64,000 bases of DNA from contig NZ_JBNPXH010000002.1 of assembly GCF_050433395.1 (NCBI RefSeq), positions 124,001-188,000 on the forward strand. Direction: 5' to 3'. The stretch is from Mobilitalea torta. GTDB taxonomy: Bacteria > Bacillota > Clostridia > Lachnospirales > Lachnospiraceae. Shown in pieces: positions 26,094 to 34,309 of this stretch (the stretch's first letter is position 1; the number at the start of each line of letters is the position of its first letter). The notes beneath the pieces are model-generated. The model did no database searches, was not told where the DNA came from, and saw nothing but the letters and a program-made list of their open reading frames with translations. Both the position numbers and the translations under genes were made by a program.

Positions 26094-27110
26094 TTACTTG
26101 AAGTAGAAACGAATTACAAACCTGACGCCGCCCTCTTTTTTATTTTCCGCTTTTATGGTGCCGTTCTGCCTTACAATAATCTGTCTGGCTAAGGCCAGTC
26201 CTATGCCAATGCTCTGGGAGGAGGAATTCTTCCCTTTATAAAACCGTTCAAAGATACGGGGCAAATCCTCCTCCGAAATTCCGGTTCCATTGTCCTCAAC
26301 AACCAGTTCTGTAAAAATGGAATTGCAAATTCCGCTTATTTTTATTGTTCCCTGATTTGGAGTATGTTCCATGCAGTTTTTTATTACATTTAAAATTGCT
26401 TCCACCGTCCAGGACATATCTCCTATGATATAAGCGTTTTCTTCAATATTCATCTTCAAAAGCTGCCCCTTTAACTCCATAGGAATTAAAACAGTTTCAA
26501 GGGAAAGTCTGACGGCCTCCCTTAAATCAATCCTTTCTTCTTTAAAAGAGACCGTTCCCGCATCCAGCTTTGACAGCCTCAGCAGGGCGGAAATCAGCCA
26601 GTCAATCCGCTTCATGAGCCCTTTCAGATCTCGGATATAACCTGCCTTCTGCTCTGCCGTGATATCCTCTTTTTCTAAAAAAGTAAGGAGAAGATTAATG
26701 GAGGTCAATGGCGTTTTTAATTGATGGGAGATATCCGCCAGGGAGTCTGCCAGATATATTTTATCCTTGCTTAAAGCATCTCTTTGCTCTCTCAGACGGA
26801 TGACCATCTTTTGTATTTCATTCTGCAGGATGGATAACTCCCCTTCCTTATATACACTGAATTCCACCGCTTCCCGGGAATGGAGCACCTTATCGATTTC
26901 CCGGCTCAGACCGGCAATATTCCTATACCTCTTATCAGTAATAATAAAATGCAGGACGGATACCGGAAAGACGGACAAAAACACAGCAATCCCTGTAGGA
27001 ATACTGATGAAGAAGCCTATGGACGTACCCGCCAATAATACGATAGAAAATAATATGATATCTCTTTTAATCTCGGGATTTCTTACGATTGATGCATTCC
27101 TGTTTTTCAT
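26094..27110 (-). CDS. Two-component sensor histidine kinase
   Basis: 338 residues. Two N-terminal helices (about 18-35 and 38-57) with only a few residues between them leave practically no extracellular sensor domain, as in intramembrane-sensing kinases. The dimerisation domain has His129 in SHQLKTPL. The ATPase domain has NVIKNCMEHTP (N box), VEDNGTGISEEDLPRIFERFY (G1/F) and GIGLALARQI (G2). Such kinases usually sense through a partner ABC transporter, and here a matching ATPase/permease pair follows. It lies 17 bases after the response regulator gene. Confidence 0.93.
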   Translation of the reverse strand: MKNRNASIVRNPEIKRDIILFSIVLLAGTSIGFFISIPTGIAVFLSVFPVSVLHFIITDKRYRNIAGLSREIDKVLHSREAVEFSVYKEGELSILQNEIQKMVIRLREQRDALSKDKIYLADSLADISHQLKTPLTSINLLLTFLEKEDITAEQKAGYIRDLKGLMKRIDWLISALLRLSKLDAGTVSFKEERIDLREAVRLSLETVLIPMELKGQLLKMNIEENAYIIGDMSWTVEAILNVIKNCMEHTPNQGTIKISGICNSIFTELVVEDNGTGISEEDLPRIFERFYKGKNSSSQSIGIGLALARQIIVRQNGTIKAENKKEGGVRFVIRFYFK

Positions 27111-27127
27111 TCCTGTCTCCCTGTCTA

Positions 27128-27811
27128 TTACCGCATTAACCCTTCCTCAACCCGGTAGCCAAGGCCGCGGACGGTTTTAATAATGCCGGGATTTTGAGGA
27201 TCATCTTCGATTTTCTCCCGGAGTCTTTTTATATATACCGTCAGGGTATTGTCATTGACAAAATCACCGGCAATATCCCAGATCTCCTCCAGCAATTTAT
27301 TCCTTGACAGAATAATCCCCTTATTGTTCATGAACACCAGCAGCAAACGATATTCCAGAGCCGTTAAAAACACTTCCCTCTCCCTTTTTAGCACGACTCC
27401 TTTTACGGTATCGATCTTTACATCTCCTGCCTCAAGAAGCTGGGAACCGTTCCCCCTCCTTCTCAGCACGCTGCGGATTCTGGATACCAGCTCTCTCGGC
27501 CGGAAAGGCTTTGCAATATAGTCATCAGCCCCCATATCAAGGCCGGTCACCACACTGTATTCATCTCCCGATGCAGTCAGGAATATAACCGGAATATCCC
27601 TCTCCTCCTTTGCCGCTTTACATACAATAAAGCCATTGCCGTCCGGCAGCGAGATATCCAGAAGCAATAAATCATAGGGATTGTTACGGATGCTTTCAAT
27701 GGCAGCCCCCTGCCCTGTCACCGAAGTAATAAGAAATCCTTCCCCTTTTAAAAATTCCGTCAGATGATCCACTATCTGCTTATCATCTTCTACCAGAAGT
27801 ATATGATACAT
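27128..27811 (-). CDS. OmpR/PhoB family response regulator
   Basis: 227 residues. Receiver domain 1-115 with acidic pair E8/D9/D10, phospho-acceptor Asp52 in LLLLDISLPDG, Thr in FLTAS and Lys in YIAKPFRPREL. The C-terminal winged helix (130-225) has LTALEYRLLLVFMNNKGIILSRNKLLEEIW and the recognition region TVYIKRLREKIEDDPQNPGIIKTVRGLGYR. It should control the ABC transporter downstream and possibly its own operon. The first gene of the module, it follows the leuS terminator. Confidence 0.94.
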   Translation of the reverse strand: MYHILLVEDDKQIVDHLTEFLKGEGFLITSVTGQGAAIESIRNNPYDLLLLDISLPDGNGFIVCKAAKEERDIPVIFLTASGDEYSVVTGLDMGADDYIAKPFRPRELVSRIRSVLRRRGNGSQLLEAGDVKIDTVKGVVLKREREVFLTALEYRLLLVFMNNKGIILSRNKLLEEIWDIAGDFVNDNTLTVYIKRLREKIEDDPQNPGIIKTVRGLGYRVEEGLMR

Positions 27812-27904
27812 AAGATGCCTGCCGCCTCCTTCTTACTTTATCTTTCCCTATTTTAACAAATAAAGAGTAAATCTACAACTTAATCCATCAATTGCCGAAG
27901 AAAA

Positions 27905-27943
27905 GGGCCGTTGCAAAATGGAAGAAATTCATTCTGCAACGGC
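27905..27943 (-). terminator. leuS terminator
   Basis: A 15-bp stem with one mismatch (GGCCGTTGCA arms) separates leuS from the response regulator gene; on the minus strand it is followed by CTTTTCTT. Confidence 0.8.
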
Positions 27944-27967
27944 CGAAGCATATTCGTTATACCTTTC

Positions 27968-30382
27968 CTATTTTACAACAATATTAAGGATTCTTCCGGG
28001 GACATAGATGACCTTCACCACGGTCTTGCCCTCCAGCGCCGCCTTAATTGCCGGCAGTTCCATTGCCTTGGGCTGAACCTCCTCCTGCTTCTCATCCAGG
28101 GCAATGCTCAGATTGGCTTTCACCTTGCCGTTGATCTGGACCGCAATCTCAACCGTGTCCTCGATGGTCTTCTGCTCATCATACACGGGCCAGGCCTGCT
28201 GGTAAATTCTCTCCTTTTCACCTATGGCCTGCCACAGCTCTTCCGTGATATGGGGCGCCACCGGATTCAAGAGAATCAGTAAGGTCTTGAATTCTCCCTT
28301 TGTTACGGATCCCTGCTTATAGAATTCATTCACCAGGGACATCATAGCGGCAATTGCCGTATTGTATTTCATGCTCTCATAGTCCAGGCTTACCTTTTTG
28401 ATGGTCTGGTGCATCTTGGTCTCCAGCCCGGCACGGTAAGCTTCTTCCCCGGTAACCATGTCCTTCAGCTTCCAGACACGATCCATAAAGCGGCGGCAGC
28501 CCTTTACGCCTTCGTTGGACCAGGCGGCGCTCAGATCAAAGGCTCCGATAAACATCTCGTAGGTACGCAGGGTATCGGCACCGTACTCGCCCACAATTTC
28601 ATCGGGATTTACAACATTTCCTCTGGACTTGGACATCTTCTCCCCATTCTCACCGAGAATCATGCCGTGGGAGGTTCTCTTCGCATAAGGCTCCGGCGTG
28701 CTTACCAGGCCCTGATCATAGAGGAACTTATGCCAGAAACGGGAATATAAAAGATGGAGGGTGGTATGCTCCATACCGCCGTTATACCAGTCCACCGGCA
28801 TCCAGTAATCCAGCTCTTCCTTGCTTGCAAAGGCATCCTTGTTATGGGGATCAATATATCTTAAGAAATACCAGGAGGAACCGGCCCATTGGGGCATGGT
28901 GTCCGTCTCTCTGTGTGCTTTTCCTTTGCAGGCGGGGCAGGTGGTCTCTACCCAGTCCGTCATGGTCGCCAGAGGGGATTCCCCGTTATCCGTAGGCTCA
29001 TAGCTCTCCACCTCAGGAAGCATCAGGGGAAGCTCACTTTCCGGAAGCGGCACATAACCGCAGTGGTCACAGTGTACTAACGGGATTGGCTCTCCCCAAT
29101 AGCGCTGACGGGAGAACACCCAGTCCCTGAGCTTAAAGTTGACTTTCTTCTCTCCAATCCCCTGTTCCTGCAGCCATTCCAGGATCTTTTCCTTGGCCTG
29201 GGCAACCTCAAGACCGTTTAAGAAATCCGAATTCACTAATTTACCGGTGCCGGTATTGGTATAGGCGGCTTCCTCCACATTTCCTCCCGCCACCACCTCG
29301 ATAATGGGAAGCCCGAACTTCCTGGCAAATTCCCAGTCCCGTTCGTCATGTCCGGGCACCGCCATAATTGCGCCGGTTCCATAGGTCATAAGCACGTAGT
29401 CGGAGATCCAGATGGGAATTTCCTTGCTGTTGACCGGATTGACCGCCCTAAGTCCTTTGATCTCAACGCCGGTCTTATCCTTTGCCAGCTCTGTTCTCTC
29501 AAAATCGGATTTTTTGGCTGCCTGCTCTCGGTAGCTGATCAGCTCCTCATAATTGGCCAGTTCCTCCTTATATTTATCAATCAGAGGATGCTCCGGGGAA
29601 ACAACCATATAGGTAGCCCCGAAGAGAGTATCGGGCCTGGTAGTGAAAATCCTCAGATTCTCATCCTTGCCGCTAATCTTAAAATCCACCTCCGCACCTA
29701 CGGAACGGCCGATCCAGTTTACCTGGGACACCTTTATTTTATCAATATAATTCACCAATTCAAGATCATCGATGAGCTTATCGGCATACTCTGTAATCTT
29801 CAGCATCCACTGGCTCTTCACCTTGCGGACCACCTCTCCGCCGCAGCGTTCACAGACACCGCCCACCACCTCTTCATTGGCAAGACCGACCTTGCAGGAG
29901 GTACACCAGTTAATGGGCATCTCCGACTTATAGGCCAGGCCCTTCTTGAATAACTGCAGGAAGATCCACTGGGTCCATTTATAATAATCCGGATCCGTGG
30001 TATTAATCTCCCGGTCCCAGTCAAAGGAATAACCAAGCGACTTCAGCTGCTCTGTAAAACGCTCCACATTCTTCTTTGTGACCAGCTTCGGATGGATGTG
30101 ATTTTTAATCGCATAGTTTTCCGTGGGAAGTCCAAAGGCATCCCAACCCATGGGATATAATACATTATATCCTTCCAGTCTCCTCTTTCTTGCAATTACG
30201 TCCAAGGCGGTATAAGGCCTTGGATGGCCCACATGCAGCCCCTGACCCGAAGGGTAGGGGAACTCCACCAGCGCATAGAACTTCGGCTTTGTCTTATCGG
30301 TTCCTACCCGGAATGCCTGCTCCTTCTCCCATATTTCCTGCCATTTTTTCTCCACTTCACCCGGTGAATAATGCTCACTCAT
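27968..30382 (-). CDS. leuS: Leucyl-tRNA synthetase
   Basis: 804 residues, full length for bacterial LeuRS. It attaches leucine to tRNA-Leu and edits mischarged tRNA. Visible features are the HIGH-type motif HVGHPRPYT near residue 51, the zinc-type CTSCKVG/CERCGG segment, the CP1 editing domain (TTRPDTLFGATYMV and the YGTGAIMAVPGHDERDWEFA region), KMSKSRGNVVNPDEI, and the C-terminal anticodon-binding domain ending in VIYVPGRILNIVVK. The GGAGG ribosome binding site lies about 10 bases before the ATG. Expression is controlled by the T-box leader upstream. Confidence 0.97.
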   Translation of the reverse strand: MSEHYSPGEVEKKWQEIWEKEQAFRVGTDKTKPKFYALVEFPYPSGQGLHVGHPRPYTALDVIARKRRLEGYNVLYPMGWDAFGLPTENYAIKNHIHPKLVTKKNVERFTEQLKSLGYSFDWDREINTTDPDYYKWTQWIFLQLFKKGLAYKSEMPINWCTSCKVGLANEEVVGGVCERCGGEVVRKVKSQWMLKITEYADKLIDDLELVNYIDKIKVSQVNWIGRSVGAEVDFKISGKDENLRIFTTRPDTLFGATYMVVSPEHPLIDKYKEELANYEELISYREQAAKKSDFERTELAKDKTGVEIKGLRAVNPVNSKEIPIWISDYVLMTYGTGAIMAVPGHDERDWEFARKFGLPIIEVVAGGNVEEAAYTNTGTGKLVNSDFLNGLEVAQAKEKILEWLQEQGIGEKKVNFKLRDWVFSRQRYWGEPIPLVHCDHCGYVPLPESELPLMLPEVESYEPTDNGESPLATMTDWVETTCPACKGKAHRETDTMPQWAGSSWYFLRYIDPHNKDAFASKEELDYWMPVDWYNGGMEHTTLHLLYSRFWHKFLYDQGLVSTPEPYAKRTSHGMILGENGEKMSKSRGNVVNPDEIVGEYGADTLRTYEMFIGAFDLSAAWSNEGVKGCRRFMDRVWKLKDMVTGEEAYRAGLETKMHQTIKKVSLDYESMKYNTAIAAMMSLVNEFYKQGSVTKGEFKTLLILLNPVAPHITEELWQAIGEKERIYQQAWPVYDEQKTIEDTVEIAVQINGKVKANLSIALDEKQEEVQPKAMELPAIKAALEGKTVVKVIYVPGRILNIVVK

Positions 30383-30409
30383 TGCTTAACTGCCTCCTTA
30401 ACTATAATT

Positions 30410-30524
30410 CAGAGTCCGCTTGCGGACTCTGGCGCTGCCGCCCAGCTGCCTTCAGGCAGCATCACCTTTTGCGCGGCATGTGCATCCTGCGAAGCATGTT
30501 ATCGTATAGGACGAACTTCCTATA
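30410..30524 (-). repeat. Series of hairpins between the T-box terminator and leuS
   Basis: Three perfect stems lie in tandem: CAGAGTCCGC/GCGGACTCTG (30410-30431), GCTGCC-TTCA-GGCAGC (30445-30460) and TATAGGA/TCCTATA (30505-30524). They are present in read-through leuS mRNA after the T-box. Their role is unknown; no T run follows any of them. Confidence 0.5.
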
Positions 30525-30530
30525 CAATAA

Positions 30531-30799
30531 TGAACCTCTTCATCTCATAATCTAGAGACGAAGAGGTTCAATCTGCTTGAACTGCTATCCGCGGTACCAC
30601 TCTAGTCCACTCACCCCCGAAAGGATCAATGTACTCCTTCGATCTGTAACGGGATCTCCCGCTTTGCCTACTTCATTTCAGCCAAAGAGCTCCAAGGCGA
30701 GTTCGAAGTCCTTATCTGCCACGTTCCACCAGCCGTGACTCTCTGTAAGACAGAAGCCTTCTACTACTCCTCTTCATAACCATAATAAATTATAAAATT
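30531..30799 (-). promoter_or_regulatory. T-box leader (tRNA-Leu sensing) of leuS
   Basis: The minus strand carries the conserved T-box AGAGTGGTACCGCGG (about 30606-30591), which pairs with the uncharged tRNA acceptor end. Upstream lie Stem I with an AGTA/GAAGG bulge region and a candidate CTC leucine specifier at 30701-30699 in GAACTCG. A competing terminator with arms GAACCTCTTC / GAAGAGGTTC (30561-30570 and 30531-30541) and a weak T run follows. Uncharged tRNA-Leu would stabilise the antiterminator and allow leuS transcription. The leader starts just below the promoter at 30806-30833. Confidence 0.92.
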
Positions 30800-30805
30800 A
30801 AGTTT

Positions 30806-30833
30806 ATTCTATCATTTTTGTTCGTCTTGTCAA
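30806..30833 (-). promoter_or_regulatory. Sigma-A promoter of the leuS T-box transcript
   Basis: On the minus strand TTGACA (30833-30828), 16 bases, TAGAAT (30811-30806). The start near 30799 gives a leader of about 415 bases. Confidence 0.75.
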
Positions 30834-30858
30834 GTACAAAGTAAAAATACTGTCAATT

Positions 30859-31896
30859 TCATCCGACAGATACTTTATTCTTGCCGCCATTCTTGCTCAG
30901 ATACATGATCTCATCGGCTTTTTTAATCACTTCTTCCAGAGTGAGGGTCTCGTTGTACTTGATATATACACCGATGCTCACGGTAACAGAGATGGAAACA
31001 CCGTCATAAGAGACGACTGTATGCTCAATATCTTCCCGGATTTTCTCCATCCGCTGTCTGACCTTTTCCCTGTCTGTCATGTTTTGCAAAAAGAGAATAA
31101 TCTCATCACCGCCGTAGCGGGCTACGATATCATTGGATCTGGTTGCTCCCTGGATCAGCTTTGCAACCTTCTTCAGAACCGCATCTCCCATAGGATGCCC
31201 ATAGGTATCATTGATGCTTTTGAAATCATCCAGATCTACAATCGCCACACAATAATTCTCTCCCACCAGGTTGGTGACCATATTCAGGGTTTCAAAGAAA
31301 TACCTCTTATTAAAAATATCCGTCAGACCGTCGCGGAACGCGCTGTCCCGGATCTGCTTGTACAAGAAATTGTTCTCAATGGCAACGCCGATATGATTAC
31401 CGATTAAGGACAGGAAAACCGCATGCTCCTTGGTAAAATAATTCTTTTCCTTGTGCTGGATCAGAAGAAAACCGATGAGGCGGTTTTCCACCTTCACAGG
31501 TACCCCCAGGCAGGAATGGATTCGCTCTCCTGTCCCGGGAGTATCATAGATCGGAGTATCCATGTTAATGATAAATTCCTCATCCCGGTGCTGTATAATC
31601 AGGTTTCGCTCCAGCTCTACCCTTTCCTTCGGCAGTCTTTGTGATACCGCTTCGTAGGAATCGTTATCCGTGCGGATGTAAATAGTAGAATGCTCCGCTC
31701 CAAACACTCCCACCAGCATATCACTGATTAAATTAAATAAATTAGGATCTTTAATATACTGATTAATATATCTGCTTATCTCAAGAAGATTCGTAAACAT
31801 ATCCAGCTTTTTCTCAAGGGTTGTTACCTTCTGAGATAGGTTATAGATAGTGTTCTCCATAAATTCCTGATATTTATCGAAATGATTTGTCTCCAT
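30859..31896 (-). CDS. GAF-GGDEF protein (putative diguanylate cyclase)
   Basis: 345 residues, cytoplasmic. A coiled coil (5-35) is followed by a GAF domain (about 38-180) and a GGDEF domain (185-345). The core shows DGLTDIFNKRYF, DLDDFKSINDTYGHPMGDAVL and, in place of GGDEF, GGDEI at 262-266. The inhibitory I-site RxxD is intact as RSND (253-256), five residues before the signature. Phe to Ile in the last signature position is unusual but the catalytic acidic residues remain, so cyclase activity is plausible. The ATG at 31896 has AAGGAGAGG upstream; the frame is open 15 codons earlier. It is a single gene. Confidence 0.9.
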   Translation of the reverse strand: METNHFDKYQEFMENTIYNLSQKVTTLEKKLDMFTNLLEISRYINQYIKDPNLFNLISDMLVGVFGAEHSTIYIRTDNDSYEAVSQRLPKERVELERNLIIQHRDEEFIINMDTPIYDTPGTGERIHSCLGVPVKVENRLIGFLLIQHKEKNYFTKEHAVFLSLIGNHIGVAIENNFLYKQIRDSAFRDGLTDIFNKRYFFETLNMVTNLVGENYCVAIVDLDDFKSINDTYGHPMGDAVLKKVAKLIQGATRSNDIVARYGGDEIILFLQNMTDREKVRQRMEKIREDIEHTVVSYDGVSISVTVSIGVYIKYNETLTLEEVIKKADEIMYLSKNGGKNKVSVG

Positions 31897-32096
31897 AGAG
31901 TTCCTCTCCTTGTATCTTCCCCAGTCAAACATAACCAGCATTGCATATGGTAAAATGGTACTAGTTCTAGATTCTATTGTAACATCAATATTTGCTATAT
32001 TCCAGTATAATATTTCATCTTAAGTATATATTTTTCCCGATTTATCTTCTAAATTTTGTAAATTTCTGTTTTACAGGACATTATATACGGCCAGGA

Positions 32097-32906
32097 TTAT
32101 TGTACCAGTTCATCCAGAGAGCCGAAGGTATACCCCATCTCCTCCCATTTGGTCAGCAGCTCATCCAGAATCTCCGAATTGGTTTTGGAAGTGCTGTGCA
32201 GGAGCACTACTGCTCCGGGATGAATCCTTCCAAGGAGCTTCTCAAATGCTGCTTCTCTGGTCGGCTGCTTGTCATTATACCAATCCACATAGGCCAGGCT
32301 CCAAAAGAAGGTGGAATAGCCCAGTTCCTTTGCCATCTTCAGGTTGTTGATGCTGTATTTTCCCTGAGGAGGGCGATAATATTTTACCATCTTCTGTCCG
32401 GTTGCCTTTTCAAATGCATTTTCCAGGTCCTCCAGCTCCTTGCGGAAGGAATCCGGCGAGGAAATGCTTGACATATTGGGATGGTTATAGGTATGGTTGG
32501 CTACCTGGTGCCCTTCGTCCAGCATCTGTTTGACCAGCTCCGGCTGTGTTGTGATGTAATTGCCAACCAGGAAAAAGGTCGCCTTTACCCCATGCTTTTT
32601 CAAGGCTTCCAATATGGCAGGCGTATATCCGTTCTCATAGCCGGCATCAAAGGTGAGATAAATCACTTTCTTCCCCGTATCTCCAATATAATAGGCATTA
32701 TATTTCTTCATCTCGGCAGGTGTCGCATTCCCCGTAGGCGGCTGGCCCTTCGCTCCAAAACCCAACCCCCAGTTATCTCCCGCACTCTCCTTCACCAGTT
32801 CCTTGGCATATGCGTTCTTCAGCATTGCAATTCCGCCGCCCAGTAAATATAAAAATAAGAACATCAGTGCCAGCAGAATTATTTTTTTCCGCTTTAATAT
32901 TTCCAT
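32097..32906 (-). CDS. pdaA: PdaA-type polysaccharide (N-acetylmuramic acid) deacetylase
   Basis: 269 residues with an N-terminal membrane anchor or signal (KIILLALMFLFLYLLGG). The NodB domain covers about 78-265: motif 1 TFDAGYENGYT with the catalytic Asp, motif 2 HTYNHPNMS with the metal histidines, motif 3 YYRPPQGKYS, and a late HPGAVVLLHST motif. The TFDAGYENG form is typical of PdaA, which makes muramic delta-lactam in spore cortex. This points to a sporulating organism. Translation may be controlled by a hairpin in the leader that holds the ribosome binding site. It is downstream of dus. Confidence 0.88.
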   Translation of the reverse strand: MEILKRKKIILLALMFLFLYLLGGGIAMLKNAYAKELVKESAGDNWGLGFGAKGQPPTGNATPAEMKKYNAYYIGDTGKKVIYLTFDAGYENGYTPAILEALKKHGVKATFFLVGNYITTQPELVKQMLDEGHQVANHTYNHPNMSSISSPDSFRKELEDLENAFEKATGQKMVKYYRPPQGKYSINNLKMAKELGYSTFFWSLAYVDWYNDKQPTREAAFEKLLGRIHPGAVVLLHSTSKTNSEILDELLTKWEEMGYTFGSLDELVQ

Positions 32907-32914
32907 AAAATTAA

Positions 32915-32953
32915 CTCCGGTAAATATACGTTACTACAGTATATTTACCGGAG
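32915..32953 (-). promoter_or_regulatory. Hairpin covering the pdaA ribosome binding site; possible dus terminator
   Basis: A perfect 15-bp stem (CTCCGGTAAATATAC and its inverse) with a nine-base loop. On the minus strand the last bases of the stem, GGAG, lie eight bases before the pdaA ATG and are its only Shine-Dalgarno, and TTAATTTT follows the stem. It can act as a terminator for dus, as a translational gate for pdaA, or both. Confidence 0.6.
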
Positions 32954-33028
32954 CCGGTGAGAATACCAATAACTTGCCGGAAGTACCGTCTGCCGGGCCG
33001 CTTCCCCTATATCTCCTTGCGCCTTTCC

Positions 33029-33961
33029 TTAATTTACCCCTTGGGCAAACAATTCGGCTACCGCCGTCTCATACTCTGAAGATTTTCCTGCTTTTCTTAT
33101 TTTCTTCGATGATTTGTCACTGTCCGGAAACAGCCGGATGAAATAGCTCCAGAACTCTTTCATTTTAAATAAAGTGTTCCGTTCATCCCCAATCTCCCTC
33201 AGATACCCCTGATAGACCTCATCATGGAACGCTTCCAGCCGGCTTTGCTCCGGATACGGATTTCCGGTTATCTCACTGAGGAGACGCGGGTCCGCCAGCA
33301 GCCCCCGCCCAAGCATCACTGCCTTTAAATCCGGATAGGTCCGGGTTATCTGCCGGAAACCTTCCGCCGTGATAATATCCCCATTATAGCCGAGAGGATT
33401 TCGGCTGAGTCTTACCGCATCCGAAAAAACCGCCATATTCGGAGTATTCTTATAGTAATCCTTCTGAAGCCTCGGGTGGATGATCAATTCGGTAATGGGA
33501 TATTTATTAAATATTTCAATTAATTCATAGAATTCTTCCGGATCTTCCTTGCCGATCCGGGTCTTCACGGAAATCCTGGTTACCGATGCCTCAAATATCT
33601 CCTCCAGAAAAGCATCCAGCTGCTCCCTTCTGGCAAGAAAGCCGGCCCCCTTATTCTTTGCTACCACCGTGCCGGAGGGACACCCCAGATTCAAATTGAT
33701 TTCCTCATAGCCTAGCCGCTTGATCTTTTCCGAGGTATGGATAAAATCCTTTGCCTGGTTCGCCAGAAGCTGGGGTACCAGAAAAAGCCCCCGGTTATTC
33801 TCCGGAAGGATATCCTTGCTGTCCCGGGATTTAAATCCCTCCTGCTGATTCGCCGCAATAAAGGGCGAGAAATATTTATCTATCCCCGGAAAATACTTGT
33901 GGAATGCATTGCGGTAAACATACCCCGTCAGTCCCTCCATGGGTGCAAAATATAAGTTCAT
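33029..33961 (-). CDS. dus: tRNA-dihydrouridine synthase
   Basis: 310 residues, an FMN enzyme that reduces uridine in tRNA D-loops. The FMN barrel start is YFAPMEGLTGYVYRNAFHKYF; catalytic Cys is in NLNLGCPSGTVVAKNKGAGF; VKTRIG and ELIIHPRLQKDYY contribute substrate binding; GYNGDIITAEGF and VMLGRGLLADPRLL close the barrel. The C-terminal helical domain follows. The FIAANQQEGF variant suggests the DusC-like or a Clostridial subgroup rather than DusB. It lies between pdaA and the small FakA-like gene. Confidence 0.92.
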   Translation of the reverse strand: MNLYFAPMEGLTGYVYRNAFHKYFPGIDKYFSPFIAANQQEGFKSRDSKDILPENNRGLFLVPQLLANQAKDFIHTSEKIKRLGYEEINLNLGCPSGTVVAKNKGAGFLARREQLDAFLEEIFEASVTRISVKTRIGKEDPEEFYELIEIFNKYPITELIIHPRLQKDYYKNTPNMAVFSDAVRLSRNPLGYNGDIITAEGFRQITRTYPDLKAVMLGRGLLADPRLLSEITGNPYPEQSRLEAFHDEVYQGYLREIGDERNTLFKMKEFWSYFIRLFPDSDKSSKKIRKAGKSSEYETAVAELFAQGVN

Positions 33962-34017
33962 ATTCCAGTAACTCCTTGTCCGGTGTCAATTCTTTCGGTG
34001 TCAGCCACCATTTATTT

Positions 34018-34269
34018 CTATCCCTGCAAGCCCTTCGACTGCCTCTCCATATCTTCCACTACAATATCATAGATCTCTCCTAAGGATGCACAATACTTCA
34101 GCACCTCCCATGGCTCATTGGTATGGAAATGGATTTTGATCAGTTCCTCATCTCCTACCGCCAGCAGGCAATCTCCTTTCAGATTATTAGTAAAATAATC
34201 ATTAATTACATCCTCATCAAGATTGTTTCCTTCAATTAATAACTGTGTATCGTATCTGAATTCAAGCAT
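34018..34269 (-). CDS. Small protein like the C-terminal domain of fatty acid kinase FakA (YloV)
   Basis: 83 residues. The sequence FRYDTQLLIEGNNLDED, then LKGDCLLAVGDEELIKIHFHTNEPWEVLKYCASLGEIYDIVVEDM closely follows the domain between the DAK2 (kinase) part and the C-terminus of FakA/YloV, including the VGD-x-x-x-IKIHxHTN signature. Here it stands alone without the DAK2 kinase. The GAGAGGAAAA ribosome binding site supports the start. No fakB or fakA is in the window. It could be a regulatory or lipid-binding subunit or a remnant kept as a separate gene. It is 40 bases downstream of acnA. Confidence 0.78.
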   Translation of the reverse strand: MLEFRYDTQLLIEGNNLDEDVINDYFTNNLKGDCLLAVGDEELIKIHFHTNEPWEVLKYCASLGEIYDIVVEDMERQSKGLQG

Positions 34270-34309
34270 TATTTTTTCCTCTCTTCCGAATTAAAATATC
34301 TCTGGAGTA

